Assembly (NCBI RefSeq): GCF_035594125.1
Contig: NC_087151.1
Span: 18,665,501-18,729,500 of the forward strand
DNA from: Scylla paramamosain
Lineage: Eukaryota > Arthropoda > Malacostraca > Decapoda > Portunidae
DNA length: 64,000 bases
Direction: 5' to 3'
Part shown: piece by piece, positions 37,319-48,500 of the stretch
Position numbering within the stretch: the stretch's first letter is position 1
How the letters are laid out: the number at the start of each line of letters is the position of its first letter
The notes under the pieces: generated by a model
Databases searched by the model: none
Seen by the model: the letters and a program-made list of their open reading frames with translations, nothing else
Told to the model about the DNA's origin: nothing
Made by a program: the position numbers and the translations under genes

Positions 37319-39215
37319 TTTTTTTTTTTTTTTCCCCCTTCATGTAGGAGTGGCACAGGCCAAGGGAAACAAAAATTCCAGCAAAAAAAAAAAAAAAAAC
37401 AGCCACTGAGGTGCCAGTCCCCAAACAGTCAAAAATGTTAGTCAAAAATACAAGTTAAGTGTCTTGAAACCTCACTCTTGAAAGAGTTCAAGTCATAGGA
37501 AGGTGGAAATACAGAGGCAGGCAGGGAGTTCCAAGGTTTACTAGAGAAAGGGATGAATGATTGAGAATACTGGTTAACTTGCATTACAGAAGTGGACAGA
37601 ATAGGGATGAGAGAAAAAAGAAAGTCTTATGCAGCAAAACCAAGGGAGGAGGGGAGGCATGCACTTCACAAGATAAGAAGAGCAGTTGGCATGAAAATAG
37701 CAGTAGAAGATAGCAAGAGATGCAACATTGCAGCAATGAGAATGAGGCTGAAGACGGTCAGTTAGAGGAAAGGAGTTGATGAGATGGAAAACTTTTGATT
37801 ACACCCTATCTAAAAGATAGCATACTACATACATGGACGGATAAGGAGGGGTGGGGGGGAGAAAAACTGGTGAAGAAGACTGATGCCTAACTTCACAGAA
37901 ACTGTTTTAGCTAGAGATGAGATGTGAAGTTTCCAGTTTAGATTATGATTAAAGGACAGAGGACAGACTGAGGATGTTCAGTGTAGAGAAAGGGGACAGT
38001 TGAGTGTCACTGAAGAAGAGGGGATAGTTGTCTGGAAGGTTGTGTCGAGTTGATAGACGGAGGAATTGAATTCTTGGGACACTGAACAATAATAAGTTCA
38101 CTCTCCCCCAGTCAGAAATTTTGGAGAGATCAGAAGTCAGGAATTCTGTGGCTTCCTTGTGTGAACTGTTTACTTCCTGAAGGGTTGGACGTCTACAAAA
38201 AGACGCGGAAAAGTGCAGGGTGGTATCATCAGCATAGGAATGGATAGGACAAAAGTTTGGTTTAGAAGGTCATTGATGAATAATAGGAAGAGAGTGGGTG
38301 ACAGGACAAAACCCTGAGGAACACCATTGTCAATAGATTTAGGAGAAGAACAGTGACCATCTACCACAGTACCAATAGAATGGTCAGAAAAGAAACTCGA
38401 GATCAAGTTACCAAGAGAAGGATAGAGGCTGTAGGAGGGTAATTTGGAAATCAAAGCTTTGTGCCACTCTATCAAAAGCTTTTGATATGTCTAAGGCATC
38501 AGCAAAAGATTCACCAAAATCTCTAAAAGAGGATAATCAAGACTCAGTAAGGAAAGCCGGATCACCAGTAGAGTGGCATTGACGGAACCCATACTGTTGA
38601 TCAGATAGAAGGTTGTGAAGTGATAGATGTTTAAGAATCTTCCTGTTGATGCATCAAAAACTTCAGATAAGCAGGAAATTACAGCAACAGGATGGTTATT
38701 TGAGGGATTAGAACGGTCACGCTTTTTAGGAATAGGCTGAATGTAGGCAAGCTTCCAGCAAGAAGAAAAGATAGATGTTGATAGACAAAGATGAAAGAGT
38801 TTGACTAGGCAAGGTGCAAGCACAGAGGAGCAGTTTTGGAGAACAATAGGAGGGACCCCATCAGGTCCATAAGCCTTCCGAGGGTTTAGGCCAGCAAGGG
38901 CATGGAAAACATCATTGTGAAGAATTTTAATAGGTAGCATGGAGGATGGAGGAGAGGGAGGAACAAGCCCTGAATTGTCCAAGGTAGAGTTTTTAGCAAA
39001 GGTTTGAGCAAAGAGTTCAGCTTTAGAGATAGATATGATAACAGTGGTACTATCTGGTTGAAATAAAGGAGGGAAAGAAGAAGCAAAGTTATTGGAGATG
39101 TTTTTGGCTAGGTGCCAGAGATCACGAGGGGAGTTAGATCTTGAAAGATTTTGACACTCTATTAATGAAGGAGTTTTGGCTAGTTGGAGAACAGACTTGG
39201 CATGGTTCCGGACAG

Positions 39216-39465
39216 AAATATAAAGTGCAAGAGATTCTAGTAATGGAAGGCTCAGGTACCTTTAGTGAGCTACCTCTCTATCATGAATAGCAGGAGAACA
39301 GGCTGTGTTAAACCAAGGTTTGGAAGGTTTAGGTATGGGCAGAAATATAAAGTGCAAGAGATTCTGGTAATGGAAGGCTCAAGTACCTTTTGTGAGCTAC
39401 CTCTCTATCATGAATAACAGGAGAACAGGCTGTGTTAAACCAAGGTTTGGAAGGTTTAGGTCGAG
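39216..39465. repeat. tandem duplication of about 130 bp in the LINE linker
   Basis: The string GCAGAAATATAAAGTGCAAG...GGTTTGGAAGGTTTAGGT occurs twice in a row, with several differences between copies (for example ATTCTAGTAATGG versus ATTCTGGTAATGG). It lies within LINE copy 2. Confidence 0.8.
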
Positions 39466-39779
39466 AAAAAGAGTGAGGAATGTAGGGCCCGATGCCAGAC
39501 ACTATCACCTCCGTTATGCGCTCGGCACACAGTCTCTGGCACAGAAGCAGTAGTCATTCCAAGGAAATTCAGCAAAATACCTCCTCAGTTCCCCCCAACT
39601 AGCAGAGGCAAAACACCAGAGGCACCTCTCATTAGGAGATCCTGAGGATGGATTGGAGCAATAGGACAAGATACAGATATGAGATTGTGATTGGAGGAGC
39701 CCAATGGAGAAGATAGGGTAACAGCATAAGCAGAAGGATTAGAGGTTAGGAAAAGGTCAAGAATGTTGGGTGTATCACT

Positions 39780-40205
39780 TAAACACTTAAACACTTTATT
39801 ATAGCCTAGGTTTATACATTTCATTATTGGATAGGTATACATTATTGGCCAGCCTATGTATAAGCTTGATGCTTTTCAGGCAAATGAAAAATTTAAAAGT
39901 ACATTACTTAAAGTAAACAGAATAGACAACTTAAAATCGAAAAATCTATCATGAAGATAAATAAAAACATAATATGATAAGGTTTATACAGAATAATATA
40001 TATCTATATTGTTATAAAGTTGAGTATGAAGATGGATGGGATGACACATAGGGTTAGGTGATATAAATTGATACATATATGAGACTGAAATCATATAGAT
40101 GTGTTTAAAAATAAAGTACAGGAAAGATGATAAAGTTTTGTAGGGTTAGTTTTGTAAGATCAGGGGGGAAGTAATATAAGGTATGAGTGTAGGAAGTGAC
40201 TGATT
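39780..40205. mobile_element. unidentified insertion of about 430 bp in the LINE endonuclease
   Basis: The minus-strand endonuclease reads to HPAHILDRFRD (about 40,210) and resumes at [10 protein letters not shown] (about 39,779). The two parts would be contiguous in the family, so the AT-rich segment between is inserted. It starts near a repeated ACACTTAAACACTT and has no ORF. No terminal inverted repeat or poly-A tail was established. Confidence 0.45.
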
Positions 40206-40917
40206 AGTATGCATCTCTAAAACGGTCAAGGATATGAGCAGGGTGTTGCACCAATTGGAGGATAGCAAAGTTGAAGGCTAGTTCACCATGATGGTCAGTG
40301 AAGGGAGAGGAAACCCAAAGCTGGTGGTGAACATTGAAGTCTCCAAGAATGGAGGTCTCTGCAAAAGGGAAGTGAGTCAGAATGTGCTCCACTTTGGAGG
40401 TTAAGTAGTCAAAGAATTTCTTATAGTCTGAGGAGTTAGGTGAGACGTATACAGCACAGATAAATTTAGTTTGAGAGTGACTCTGTAATAGTAGCCAGAT
40501 GGTGAAAAACTCGGAATATTCAAGAGTGTGGGCACAACAGCAGGTTAAGTCATTGCGCACATAAACGCAACATTCAGCTTTGGATTGAAAATGAGAATAA
40601 AGAAAGTAGGAGGGAACAGAAAAGGGGCTATTGTAAGTTGCTTCAGACACCTATGTTTCAGTGAGGAAAAGAAGATAAGGTTTAGTAGAGGAGAGATTGT
40701 GTTCTAGAAATTGAAAACTAGATCTAAGACTGTGAATGTTGCAGAAATTAATGAAGAAAAAGTTGAGGGGGGGGTCTCAAGAGACTTAGGGTTGATACCA
40801 GAAGACACTAGCCTTGATGAGCATCATCAACAGGACCCATCAAGTAAATTTTAAGTTGGTTTTTACCTAATTATTTTTTATTATTTTATTCATAATACTG
40901 TACATGCATATCATAAA

Positions 40918-41025
40918 TAAAGATGAGGTTTACTAGAGGAGAGGTGATGTTGTACAGATAGAAAATTATATCTAAGACAGCAAATGTTACACAATTTAAT
41001 GAAGAAAAGTTATAATATACCAGTA
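40918..41025 (-). pseudogene. second scrap of the LINE endonuclease 5' region
   Basis: Resembles 40,670-40,770: both contain GAGGTTTA-type starts, AGAGGAGAG, TATCTAAGAC or GATCTAAGAC, AATGTTRCA and TTTAATGAAGAAAA in the same order. It is probably a diverged second copy of the 5' end of the same LINE family. Confidence 0.5.
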
Positions 41026-41093
41026 AAATGCCTTGGAAGGCGATTAACGAGCAAAGATGTCAGTAATGCATCAGTGGAAGGGGTATTTCAAGA

Positions 41094-41098
<5 letters not shown>

Positions 41099-41133
<35 letters not shown>
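41099..41133. repeat. (GA)n microsatellite, 35 bp
   Basis: Pure GA run. The 41,134-41,806 stretch that follows has no recognisable feature. Confidence 0.95.
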
Positions 41134-41136
<3 letters not shown>

Positions 41137-41806
41137 GGCAACTTCAGGCACCCCACACTTGCCTAATATTCAAATCACTCTAGCTCAAAACTCTGCAAGA
41201 GCCCAGTGGTTGTGCTATATACCACTTGATAGGAAATTTCATTTTGTGTTCAGTGGTATCTATCCGCTCTCATTGAGACAAAAGAAAATTGGTGAAAATT
41301 GCAGAAAACTGATGGTCACTTTACAAAAAGTTTTGTATTGTATTTTGCATATGCACAGTAGTATTGCAAATTTCATATGATTTTTCATTATAACTTGTAT
41401 TACTCTTATTACCAACAAAAATTTGAGCTTGATCAGTTAATTACTTAAAAAGTTGTAATTTTGACTTTGTGCATGTACAGTGCTACTTCAAAGTTGACGT
41501 AAGGAATTTTATTAAAATTATAACATGACACCTCTTAAGTTTCATTAAAACTGGTTGAGTAGTTTTTTGAGAAATCCCATTTCTGACACCTTTCTACTTT
41601 TAGTAAGTTAACTTCACCCAATAGAAGAGATGAAAGCTATATCATATAAAATTGATAGAAGTGTGCTATCATATGATGCTAATTTTGTTACGATCAGCCA
41701 CATAGTTCTGGAGATATTAGCGATTGAATAGGGTTATGGTCAGACTGAGCCAGGCCCCTCAAAACGAAACAACAAGCTCCATAGTAAACTTTGTTTTGCT
41801 CATAAT

Positions 41807-42200
41807 TAATTTCTCACTCTTTCATAAAAGAGAACATAGGTATCCATTCAATCATGATGAGTTTCCCTTCAATACAGGGACTGTAATATATATACCTCCC
41901 ATATTTATAATATATGAATTTCTCACTCTTTCATAAAAGAGAACATAGTTATCAATTCAATCATGATGAGTTCCCCTTCAATACAGGGACTGTAATATAT
42001 ATACCTCCCATATTTATAATATATGAATTTCTCACTCTTTCATAAAAGAGAACATAGTTATCCATTCAATCATGATGAGTTCCCCTTCAATACAGGGACT
42101 GTAATATATATACCTCCCATATTTATAATATATGAATTCCTCACTCTTTCATAAAGGAGAACATAGAGTTCTTTGTTTAATCATGATTAGTTCCTTTTCA
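41807..42200 (+). repeat. 109-bp tandem repeat, about 3.5 copies
   Basis: The unit begins AATTTCTCACTCTTTCATAAAAGAGAACATAG and ends ATATTTATAATATATG. Equivalent points fall near 41,807, 41,916, 42,025 and 42,134, exactly 109 bp apart. The first three copies differ by few bases; the last is diverged and partial. It lies between LINE remnants and the inner end of the right inverted-duplication arm. Confidence 0.9.
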
Positions 42201-42428
42201 TTACATGGACTGTACTAAATACATATTTTTCTTAAGCTACTTTTTAGAATACTTTTGGCTTAAATTGAGAACTTGACCGCCCTTATTTGAGGAATGGTGA
42301 AGTGGAGCCACCAGGCACAATATCTACCAATTCACAAAACAGAGCAATGACTAAATTTTGACTTCTCTATTTCCTTAGTTTGGTGGCATCCCTACTTCCT
42401 TGATGCCATTTTCCTATCGTTCTATGCC

Positions 42429-42432
42429 AATA
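42429..42432 (+). other. target-site duplication AATA, left copy
   Basis: AATA precedes the 5' LTR and is repeated at 51,219-51,222. The empty site CCAATAGAATGG is preserved (as reverse complement) in the left arm near 24,768-24,779. A 4-bp duplication is within the range for Ty3/gypsy integrases. Confidence 0.85.
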
Positions 42433-43762
42433 TGTAGTGCTGAGAAATTAATTATGTATATTTCTACTTTTTTTCCTAGGCTAGGGCCCATGTAGTGTGC
42501 GGGGGTGACCAGAATCTCAGTACCATGTGACTAACCCCTCCCCTTCCCCTCCTCTCCTCAGTGTCCTTTTGTCCTTGCTTTCCCCCCCCCCCCTCTCAGC
42601 ATCACTGTGTTGACCACTTCTATAACAAATTTACCCCGTGAATAAACGTAATTTCTCCTGCTTGGCCAGGTTATAGAGGCGAATTTTTCACCTAATCCCA
42701 GAGAATGGGGAGCCCTTAATATGATAAAATTAATTCTATAATGGTAAGGTCTTAAACCAGCCCAAACAAATCCCAGATAATTACGCCGCGCCAATGAGGT
42801 TGACGAATCTGATAAGTCTTCTTTGCTTCGCTGCCCTGTCACCCCTTGTTGCTACGCAAGCCGGGAAGAGATACCAGACTTTGACTAATTCCCCAATTGA
42901 TTTCAAAAGTCCATTGAATTAAACTTCTTAAAGTAACAACTATAAAGTAAACAGTAACTTAATTATTCATATTTTTCATCCCTGAACTCACAACCTAGTC
43001 GCCCCCCCCCCCCACTAAAAACAAAATTATAACTTAATAAATTTCCCCATTGGAAACCTTTATCCTTAGTTTCCCGCCGATTTCCTCACAAGCAAAGCCA
43101 GTCTCTCTCGGATTCTCCTCAGGTGAGCATGCAGTCTGATAGTCTCCCCCTCCATTCCTGTAATATTAAGTAAGTGTTTATTTAACAATAATTTTACTAA
43201 AGCAGTCTCTCTCGGATTCTCCTCAGACCCTCTCGGATTCTCCTCAGATATTCCTGATGATAAACTGTTTTCTGAGTGGATAGATATTCGCATTTTTTCG
43301 TTCTTTTTTTGTTGGTTTTCTCCACGGGACTAGTGAAACCACCTGGTTCGAGATCACCGTGTGAGACTGTCCTCAGGTATATACATACTTTTTGGATACA
43401 TATTTGTTATTTATTTATTTATTCTCTGGTCTCCCCCACAACTCAGTAGTCGCGAAAATATCTCCATCGTAGTTTTTATGTAATTGAAGAATACGCTACC
43501 ATTTATTTTGTATTTCTGAATTATGTAACTGAAGAGTACGCTATCATTTATTTTGTATTTCTGAATTATGTAACTGAAGAGTACGCTACCATTTATTTTG
43601 TATTTCTGAATTGCTTTCTTTTTATTATTATTATTTTGGATTATTCCATTATTTATTAAAAATCATAAAAGTGTCAGTATTTGTATTTCTCTTAATCCAG
43701 TGATAGGATTTGTAATTATCGTCTGCCACAAGGGAACATCACACCCCTTAGAGGGCACTAAA
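42433..43762 (+). mobile_element. 5' LTR of Ty3/gypsy retrotransposon
   Basis: The 1,330-bp repeat begins TGTAGTGC and ends GCACTAAA, a near-complementary pair. Only four differences from the 3' LTR were found, all transitions, so insertion is recent. Internal repeats include three CTCTCGGATTCTCCTCAG copies (43,105-43,250) and a 45-bp unit in three tandem copies (about 43,475-43,612). Transcription start and polyadenylation site were not resolved. Confidence 0.92.
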
Positions 43763-43763
43763 C

Positions 43764-43782
43764 TGGTGGCAGCGGTGGGATT
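43764..43782 (+). promoter_or_regulatory. primer binding site, tRNA-Leu type
   Basis: TGGTGGCAGCGGTGGGATT begins one base after the LTR. It is complementary to the 3' end of eukaryotic tRNA-Leu(AAG)-type sequences, including CCA (family knowledge). It would prime minus-strand DNA synthesis. Confidence 0.85.
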
Positions 43783-43828
43783 TATTTCGCGACTGACCGA
43801 AAGAGGTGGAGACTGGAAATAAGTGTAA

Positions 43829-44353
43829 ATGTTGAAGGTGGCACTTGTAGGGCATAGCCAGATTCCCCGGCATCTAGAGGTAACAAATGTGCAAATTAGG
43901 ATATTCAGAGCCCCTGGAGCAAAGGCTAGGACTTTCTTTGAGGATGATCGGTTAAATCGAGTACTCGAGTGGCAACATGACTTGACCATCTTGTGGATAG
44001 GCAGCAACGACATAGAAACATCTACCAATCCCGCTAGAATTTTCTCCGATGTTAAGAACATCATCAAAGAAATCACTGCCAAATGCCAATCACTAGTGCA
44101 TGTCTGCCAAATTGAACCCAGGACCAACCCTAGGGGAATATCAGTGGAGAAATATAAGAAATTCCAAGTAGGAATCAATAATAGAGTAAAGAGAGCCCTG
44201 AAGACCCCAAACATTCATTTTAATAATATTCAATTTGTACAAGAACTGAGCGAGGATGGTGTTCACTGGGACGAGAGAGGCCAAGCTCAAGTAATCAGTA
44301 AGATCAAAAGAGTTATTGAAGGTCACAGTAGCAATAGAGAGGCAGTGGAGTAG
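43829..44353 (+). CDS. SGNH/GDSL hydrolase-like ORF of the retrotransposon
   Basis: A 174-codon ORF beginning ATG 66 bp after the LTR, ahead of gag and in a different frame. It shows the ordered blocks of the SGNH/GDSL esterase fold: VALVGHSQIPR near the N-terminus (G-x-S nucleophile block with His replacing the usual Asp of GDS), FRAPGAKA (Gly block), ILWIGSNDIE (GxND block, about residues 51-61) and DGVHWDERG (D-x-x-H catalytic block, about residues 146-154). The serine, glycine, asparagine, aspartate and histidine are all kept, so an active lipase/esterase-like enzyme is possible. Such domains are known in ORF1 of CR1-type LINEs; I do not recall them as a standard part of Ty3/gypsy elements. 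The ORF has no stops or shifts. Family call is by motif only. Confidence 0.65.
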   Translation: MLKVALVGHSQIPRHLEVTNVQIRIFRAPGAKARTFFEDDRLNRVLEWQHDLTILWIGSNDIETSTNPARIFSDVKNIIKEITAKCQSLVHVCQIEPRTNPRGISVEKYKKFQVGINNRVKRALKTPNIHFNNIQFVQELSEDGVHWDERGQAQVISKIKRVIEGHSSNREAVE

Positions 44354-44471
44354 AACACATTGTCCTGGAAGAAGAAAACCTGAGCGCATACTGTGTATCG
44401 CAGGTCACCTAACAATCACCCTGAGATATTGTGTTCTACACCCAGTACGTTAAACTTCCATGTGAGCAAAG

Positions 44472-45592
44472 ATGACTGATAATGTTCGCCTCCCAAGGGG
44501 TGGATTAGACCCGTGGCAGGACTTAATGGATCATAACACCAGAGAGAGCCTGGGAGCAGTTAAACATGAAAGTAAAGGGAAAGACTTGAACACTTTAGAA
44601 CAGGAAGTAGAGGAACTAAAGCAAATCTTAAATCAACAAAATCAGGTAATTGGGCGTTTGGCTAACATCCCTAATTTACACAGAGCACCTAGCACTCCCA
44701 CCAAACCCCGAGATATCCCAATTCTTGAACTCCACCACCTACAAGGTCTTGACTCAACTACCCAATTGCAAATTTTCATTGAACTGGTGGAGCAAAGTAG
44801 CAATGAGGACACCCGCAAAGTGCAAATTGCAAAGAGTAGGGTCAGCAGCGAGCTCGCGGCTCTCATACATAACCATCAAACCTTACTTCATTGTCACACC
44901 TGGAATAGTATTAAACAATTGCTTCTATCACAATTCTCCCAAGAGGTTAACTTTGACAGGGCGTGGAGAGACATAGACGCACAGACATATGATTGGGTAG
45001 AATCTCCCCAAGCATTTGCCAACAAATTCACTTGCAAATATGCCACTCTAGAGACGAGCTTTCCAGGAGAGAAACTCCCTAAATGTAAGAAAATTATCAA
45101 AAGAAAGTTGTGGCAGGGCTTAACCCAAGAAGCAAAGGCTAGACTAGAAGGTTTCCTGGATGAGGATTATCCTCTTGATAAATTTATTGACAGGGTAGAA
45201 CATGAGCGCCAACTGCTCGAGGCTGCCCATACTTCCCCATTGCTAGAATTAAACCTGAACTGGAAAAATCTAATTCAAAACTCATTGGTAGCCCTGACCC
45301 AATAACTCAAAATCCCCCAGACCTAACAAATGCAACATCCAAGGAATCAAAGGAAATTTGGGAACTTAAGCAGCAGATTAAAAGTCTCACTGATCAAGTA
45401 GGAAGGTTGAGAACCTCCCCCTCTCCAACACAACCCGCTAAATATTGCTCACACTGTCGAACCCATAGTCACACGCTGAGAGAGTGCTGGAGAAAACCTG
45501 CCCGTGGATCATGTTTTGACTGTAGACAGCATGGATGCTGGAGAGGAAATAAAAACTGCCCCGGAAAACCCAATCAGAATATACGAGTATGA
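44472..45592 (+). CDS. gag: gag polyprotein, frame-shifted near its C-terminus
   Basis: Starts at ATG 44,472; one frame runs to 45,305 (277 codons) with an early coiled-coil stretch (LEQEVEELKQILNQQNQVIG) and a retrotransposon gag core (FIELVEQS, WNSIKQLLLSQF, LWQGLTQEAKARLEGF). The remaining gag continues in the -1 frame, open from 45,206: LKQQIKSLTDQVGRL, then a CX2CX4HX4C zinc knuckle from 45,446 (CSHCRTHSHTLREC) and a second Cys/His cluster (CFDCRQHGC). It ends with TGA at 45,590-45,592. A -1 frameshift between 45,206 and 45,305 or a one-base indel is therefore needed; no classic slippery heptamer is obvious. It forms the virus-like particle and binds element RNA. Confidence 0.75.
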
Positions 45593-48500
45593 CTCACCCA
45601 GGGATTCACATCCCCCGCTATCAATCTCATAGTTAACAAGAAAATTCTTAAAGCTGTCATTGACACTGGTAGCGGCTATACTTTAATCACAGAGGCTGCG
45701 GTAAAGAAATTAGAAGGAGCTATATCACAAAGGCGAGCAGTACCTATACTACAAGGGGTAACTGGTTCACCCTTACGAATCTTGGGGATGACCTTACTAG
45801 AGATAGGAGTAGGTGAAGAGACTATACACAAACAATGGTGCCCTGTAGTCCCGAATAGCTACCTTGACGCTGACGTCTTACTCGGGACAGACATACTTTC
45901 ACAAGCTCCTTTTCAATGGAATGGTAAGACAAATACAGTAAAGTGGGGTAAAACCACATACCTTGTTAATCATATCAAAAGGCAGAAAGGCAAGGTGGAA
46001 CGAGTTCACGAGGTACCTATTCTTCCTACCACTCCCAGTCAAACAGAACACATCCGTCTAACTCATACCATCAAACTTGATCCCTACCGAACTCAGTTTC
46101 TTCCTATCTCGGTGAAAGAAAACCCAGGAGAAACTTTGTTAGTCCAGCCTCAGCCATGTTTAACGCCTAATCATCACCCCTTGATTGTGACAGTAGATGA
46201 GAATAAAAAGGTCCCCCTCCCATTTATTAATGATACTAAGGGCCGGAAAACAATCAAACCAGGAACCCTATTAGGCACTTTTGAAAACATCTCCTCCCCG
46301 ACGATCAAAGTCATCCACCAAAAGCAAGCCACTCCTTCCCTAGAAATCCACAATGATCTGTTGCCACACAACGACCAAACAAGGTGTCAGGAATCAAAGA
46401 GTAGGCCACAAAGACTCGAGGAGTTGATAAGACAACAGAAATGGAGTAACCTTACTAGAGAGCAGAAAACAATCTTAAAAAATATAATTCTCAATCACCA
46501 TGATTTATTCATAGTAGACAAAAACGAACTTGGATTAATGAAAGGGCCTCCTGCTAAAATTAATATCTCTAATCCAGAGCCTAGTCGTGGTCCTAGGTAC
46601 CGATACCCCGAGGAAGCAAAAACCCTGATATCAAACATGTTAACAGATATGGAGAACAGAGATATCATTGAAAAATCTACATCTGCATGGCTCTCTCCTA
46701 TAGTATTAGTCAATAAACCGGATGGAAGTAAAAGAATGTGCCTTGACTACCGACATGTCAACAAACACCTAACTACTGACATTTACCCGCTTCCCCGCCT
46801 AGAAGAATTAGTTGAACAAGCAGCTGGCCATCAGTTCTATGCCACGCTAGATATGAGGGAGGCTTATTTTCAAATTCTATTGGAGGAAGGTAGCAGAGAC
46901 CTCACAGCCTTCAGTGATGGGGTGACTCTCTATAGGTTTAAAAGGCTACCTTTTGGATTAAGCTGTTCTCCAGCTATCTTTACTAGACATATGGCCTCAT
47001 TGTTAGCTCCTCTCGTGAAGAAGGGTTGGATGAAAAATTACTTAGACGACCTAATCATTTGGGCTTCAGACTTCACCACACTCAGCGAAAGACTCAGTGA
47101 AACTTTCGCTTTACTTAAAGAAAACGGAGTCAAGCTTAACTTATCTAAATGCGAAATGGCAAAGACTGAAGTTACGTTTCTTGGTCATAAAATTTCACAA
47201 GAAGGTAGTCAACCCGACCCAAAGAATGTAGAGGCAGTATTGGAAATGAAACCGCCCACTAAGGTCAAGGAAGTGAGACGATTTTTAGGTATGGCAGGAT
47301 TTTATAGGAAACACATCAATAATTTCGCTCAAATAGCCACTCCACTTACCAACCTAACGAAAAAAGATCAACCTTTCCTTTGGACAGACAAGTGTCAGGA
47401 GGCATTCGATACCTTAAAAAGATCTCTTGCCCAGGCCCCTATACTAGCGAGAGCGCAAAGTAACCAGCCGTTCATTTTAACAACTGATGCCAGTAATACC
47501 CACGTAGGAGGCGTCTTAAGTCAAACTCAGGAGGATGGGTCCGTCAGACCTTTGGGCTATTTTTCAAAAAAATTAAACTCCACTGAGAATAGGTACTCAG
47601 CTACAGATAAAGAAGCCTTGGCAGTACTTCTCTCTTGTAGACACTTCCATCATTATTTGTGGGGAACTAGCTTCACTATATTCACAGATCATCAGCCCCT
47701 TACTAGTATAATCAAAAGAAAGACCAAATCTGCCAGGATGAACCGCTGGATACTAGAGATGAGAGAATACCAATACAACATCCAATATGTGAAGGGAAAG
47801 TATAACTACGTGGCCGATCAGCTCTCTCGCCCAGTGAGGATCATTCAGCGATGTCCTACTCCAAACTATTTAGGCCTGACTTTAGAACAAATCAAGATTC
47901 AACAAAGGGAAGAAATTAAGTGGAGAGACATGATAGAGTATCTGGAAGGAGGGTCTATACCTACCAAAAAGTATCATAAGAGTATATTGCACCAGTTCAC
48001 TATAATTGATGAGTTGCTGTACTACGCTAAGGAAAACATTGATGGCAGCATTCATTATTCATTGGTAGTTCCTCAGGTTCTGATTCCTAAAGCTTTAGAA
48101 CATGCACATGAGCTTTCTGGCCACCTGGGTCAGAAAAAGACAATTAAAAAGGCCGAAGAATTGTTTTACTGGTGTAATCTCAAGTTTGACGTAACCCAGT
48201 ACGTAAAGAATTGCCTTACCTGTCAAAGATTTAAAACCTCTCCAGGGTTACAGCAGCCTTATCAGGAATTACCATCAGTAGAGAAGCCCTTAGATAGGAT
48301 AGGTATAGACCTGACGGATATGATTGCAGGCAGTGGTGGCTACCGATATGTGTTGACTATCGTAGATCACTTTAGTCGATTTGTGAAGTTCTATCCACTC
48401 AAAAACAAACTATCAGAGGGAATTGTAGAGGCGCTGCAGCAGTACATTACCGACTTCGGGACTCCTCACTCCATCGTCCTGGACAACGGGGGCGAGTTCA

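Larger units (their letters stand above)
37319..40840 (-). pseudogene. Jockey-like LINE copy 2 (endonuclease plus reverse transcriptase)
   Basis: Longer copy of the family at 32,600-34,216. From its 5' side (minus strand): HSLRSSFQFLEHNLSS and LLFLTET (APE start, about 40,700-40,760), ECCVYVRNDLTC, ILGDFNVHHQLW (about 40,330), [27 protein letters not shown]. Then a linker with PWFNTACS, the RT start (HNDVFHALAGLNPRKAYGPD, IQPIPKK, HKALISKLPSYSLYPS), VPQGFVLSPTLFLLFINDLL and the C-terminal half down to the A-rich tail. It carries many stops and shifts, a duplicated linker segment and a roughly 430-bp insertion in the endonuclease. SDH is changed to SNH. Inactive. Confidence 0.75.

Noticed and set aside
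42558..42842. 94-codon minus-strand ORF in the LTR (repeated at 50,014-50,298), and a 75-codon one at 43,066
   Set aside because: Lies antisense in the LTR with no recognisable domain; present twice only because LTRs are duplicated.
43829..44353. Envelope-like gene for the gypsy element
   Set aside because: The extra ORF is before gag, has no membrane segment or signal peptide and matches SGNH motifs; nothing env-like follows pol.
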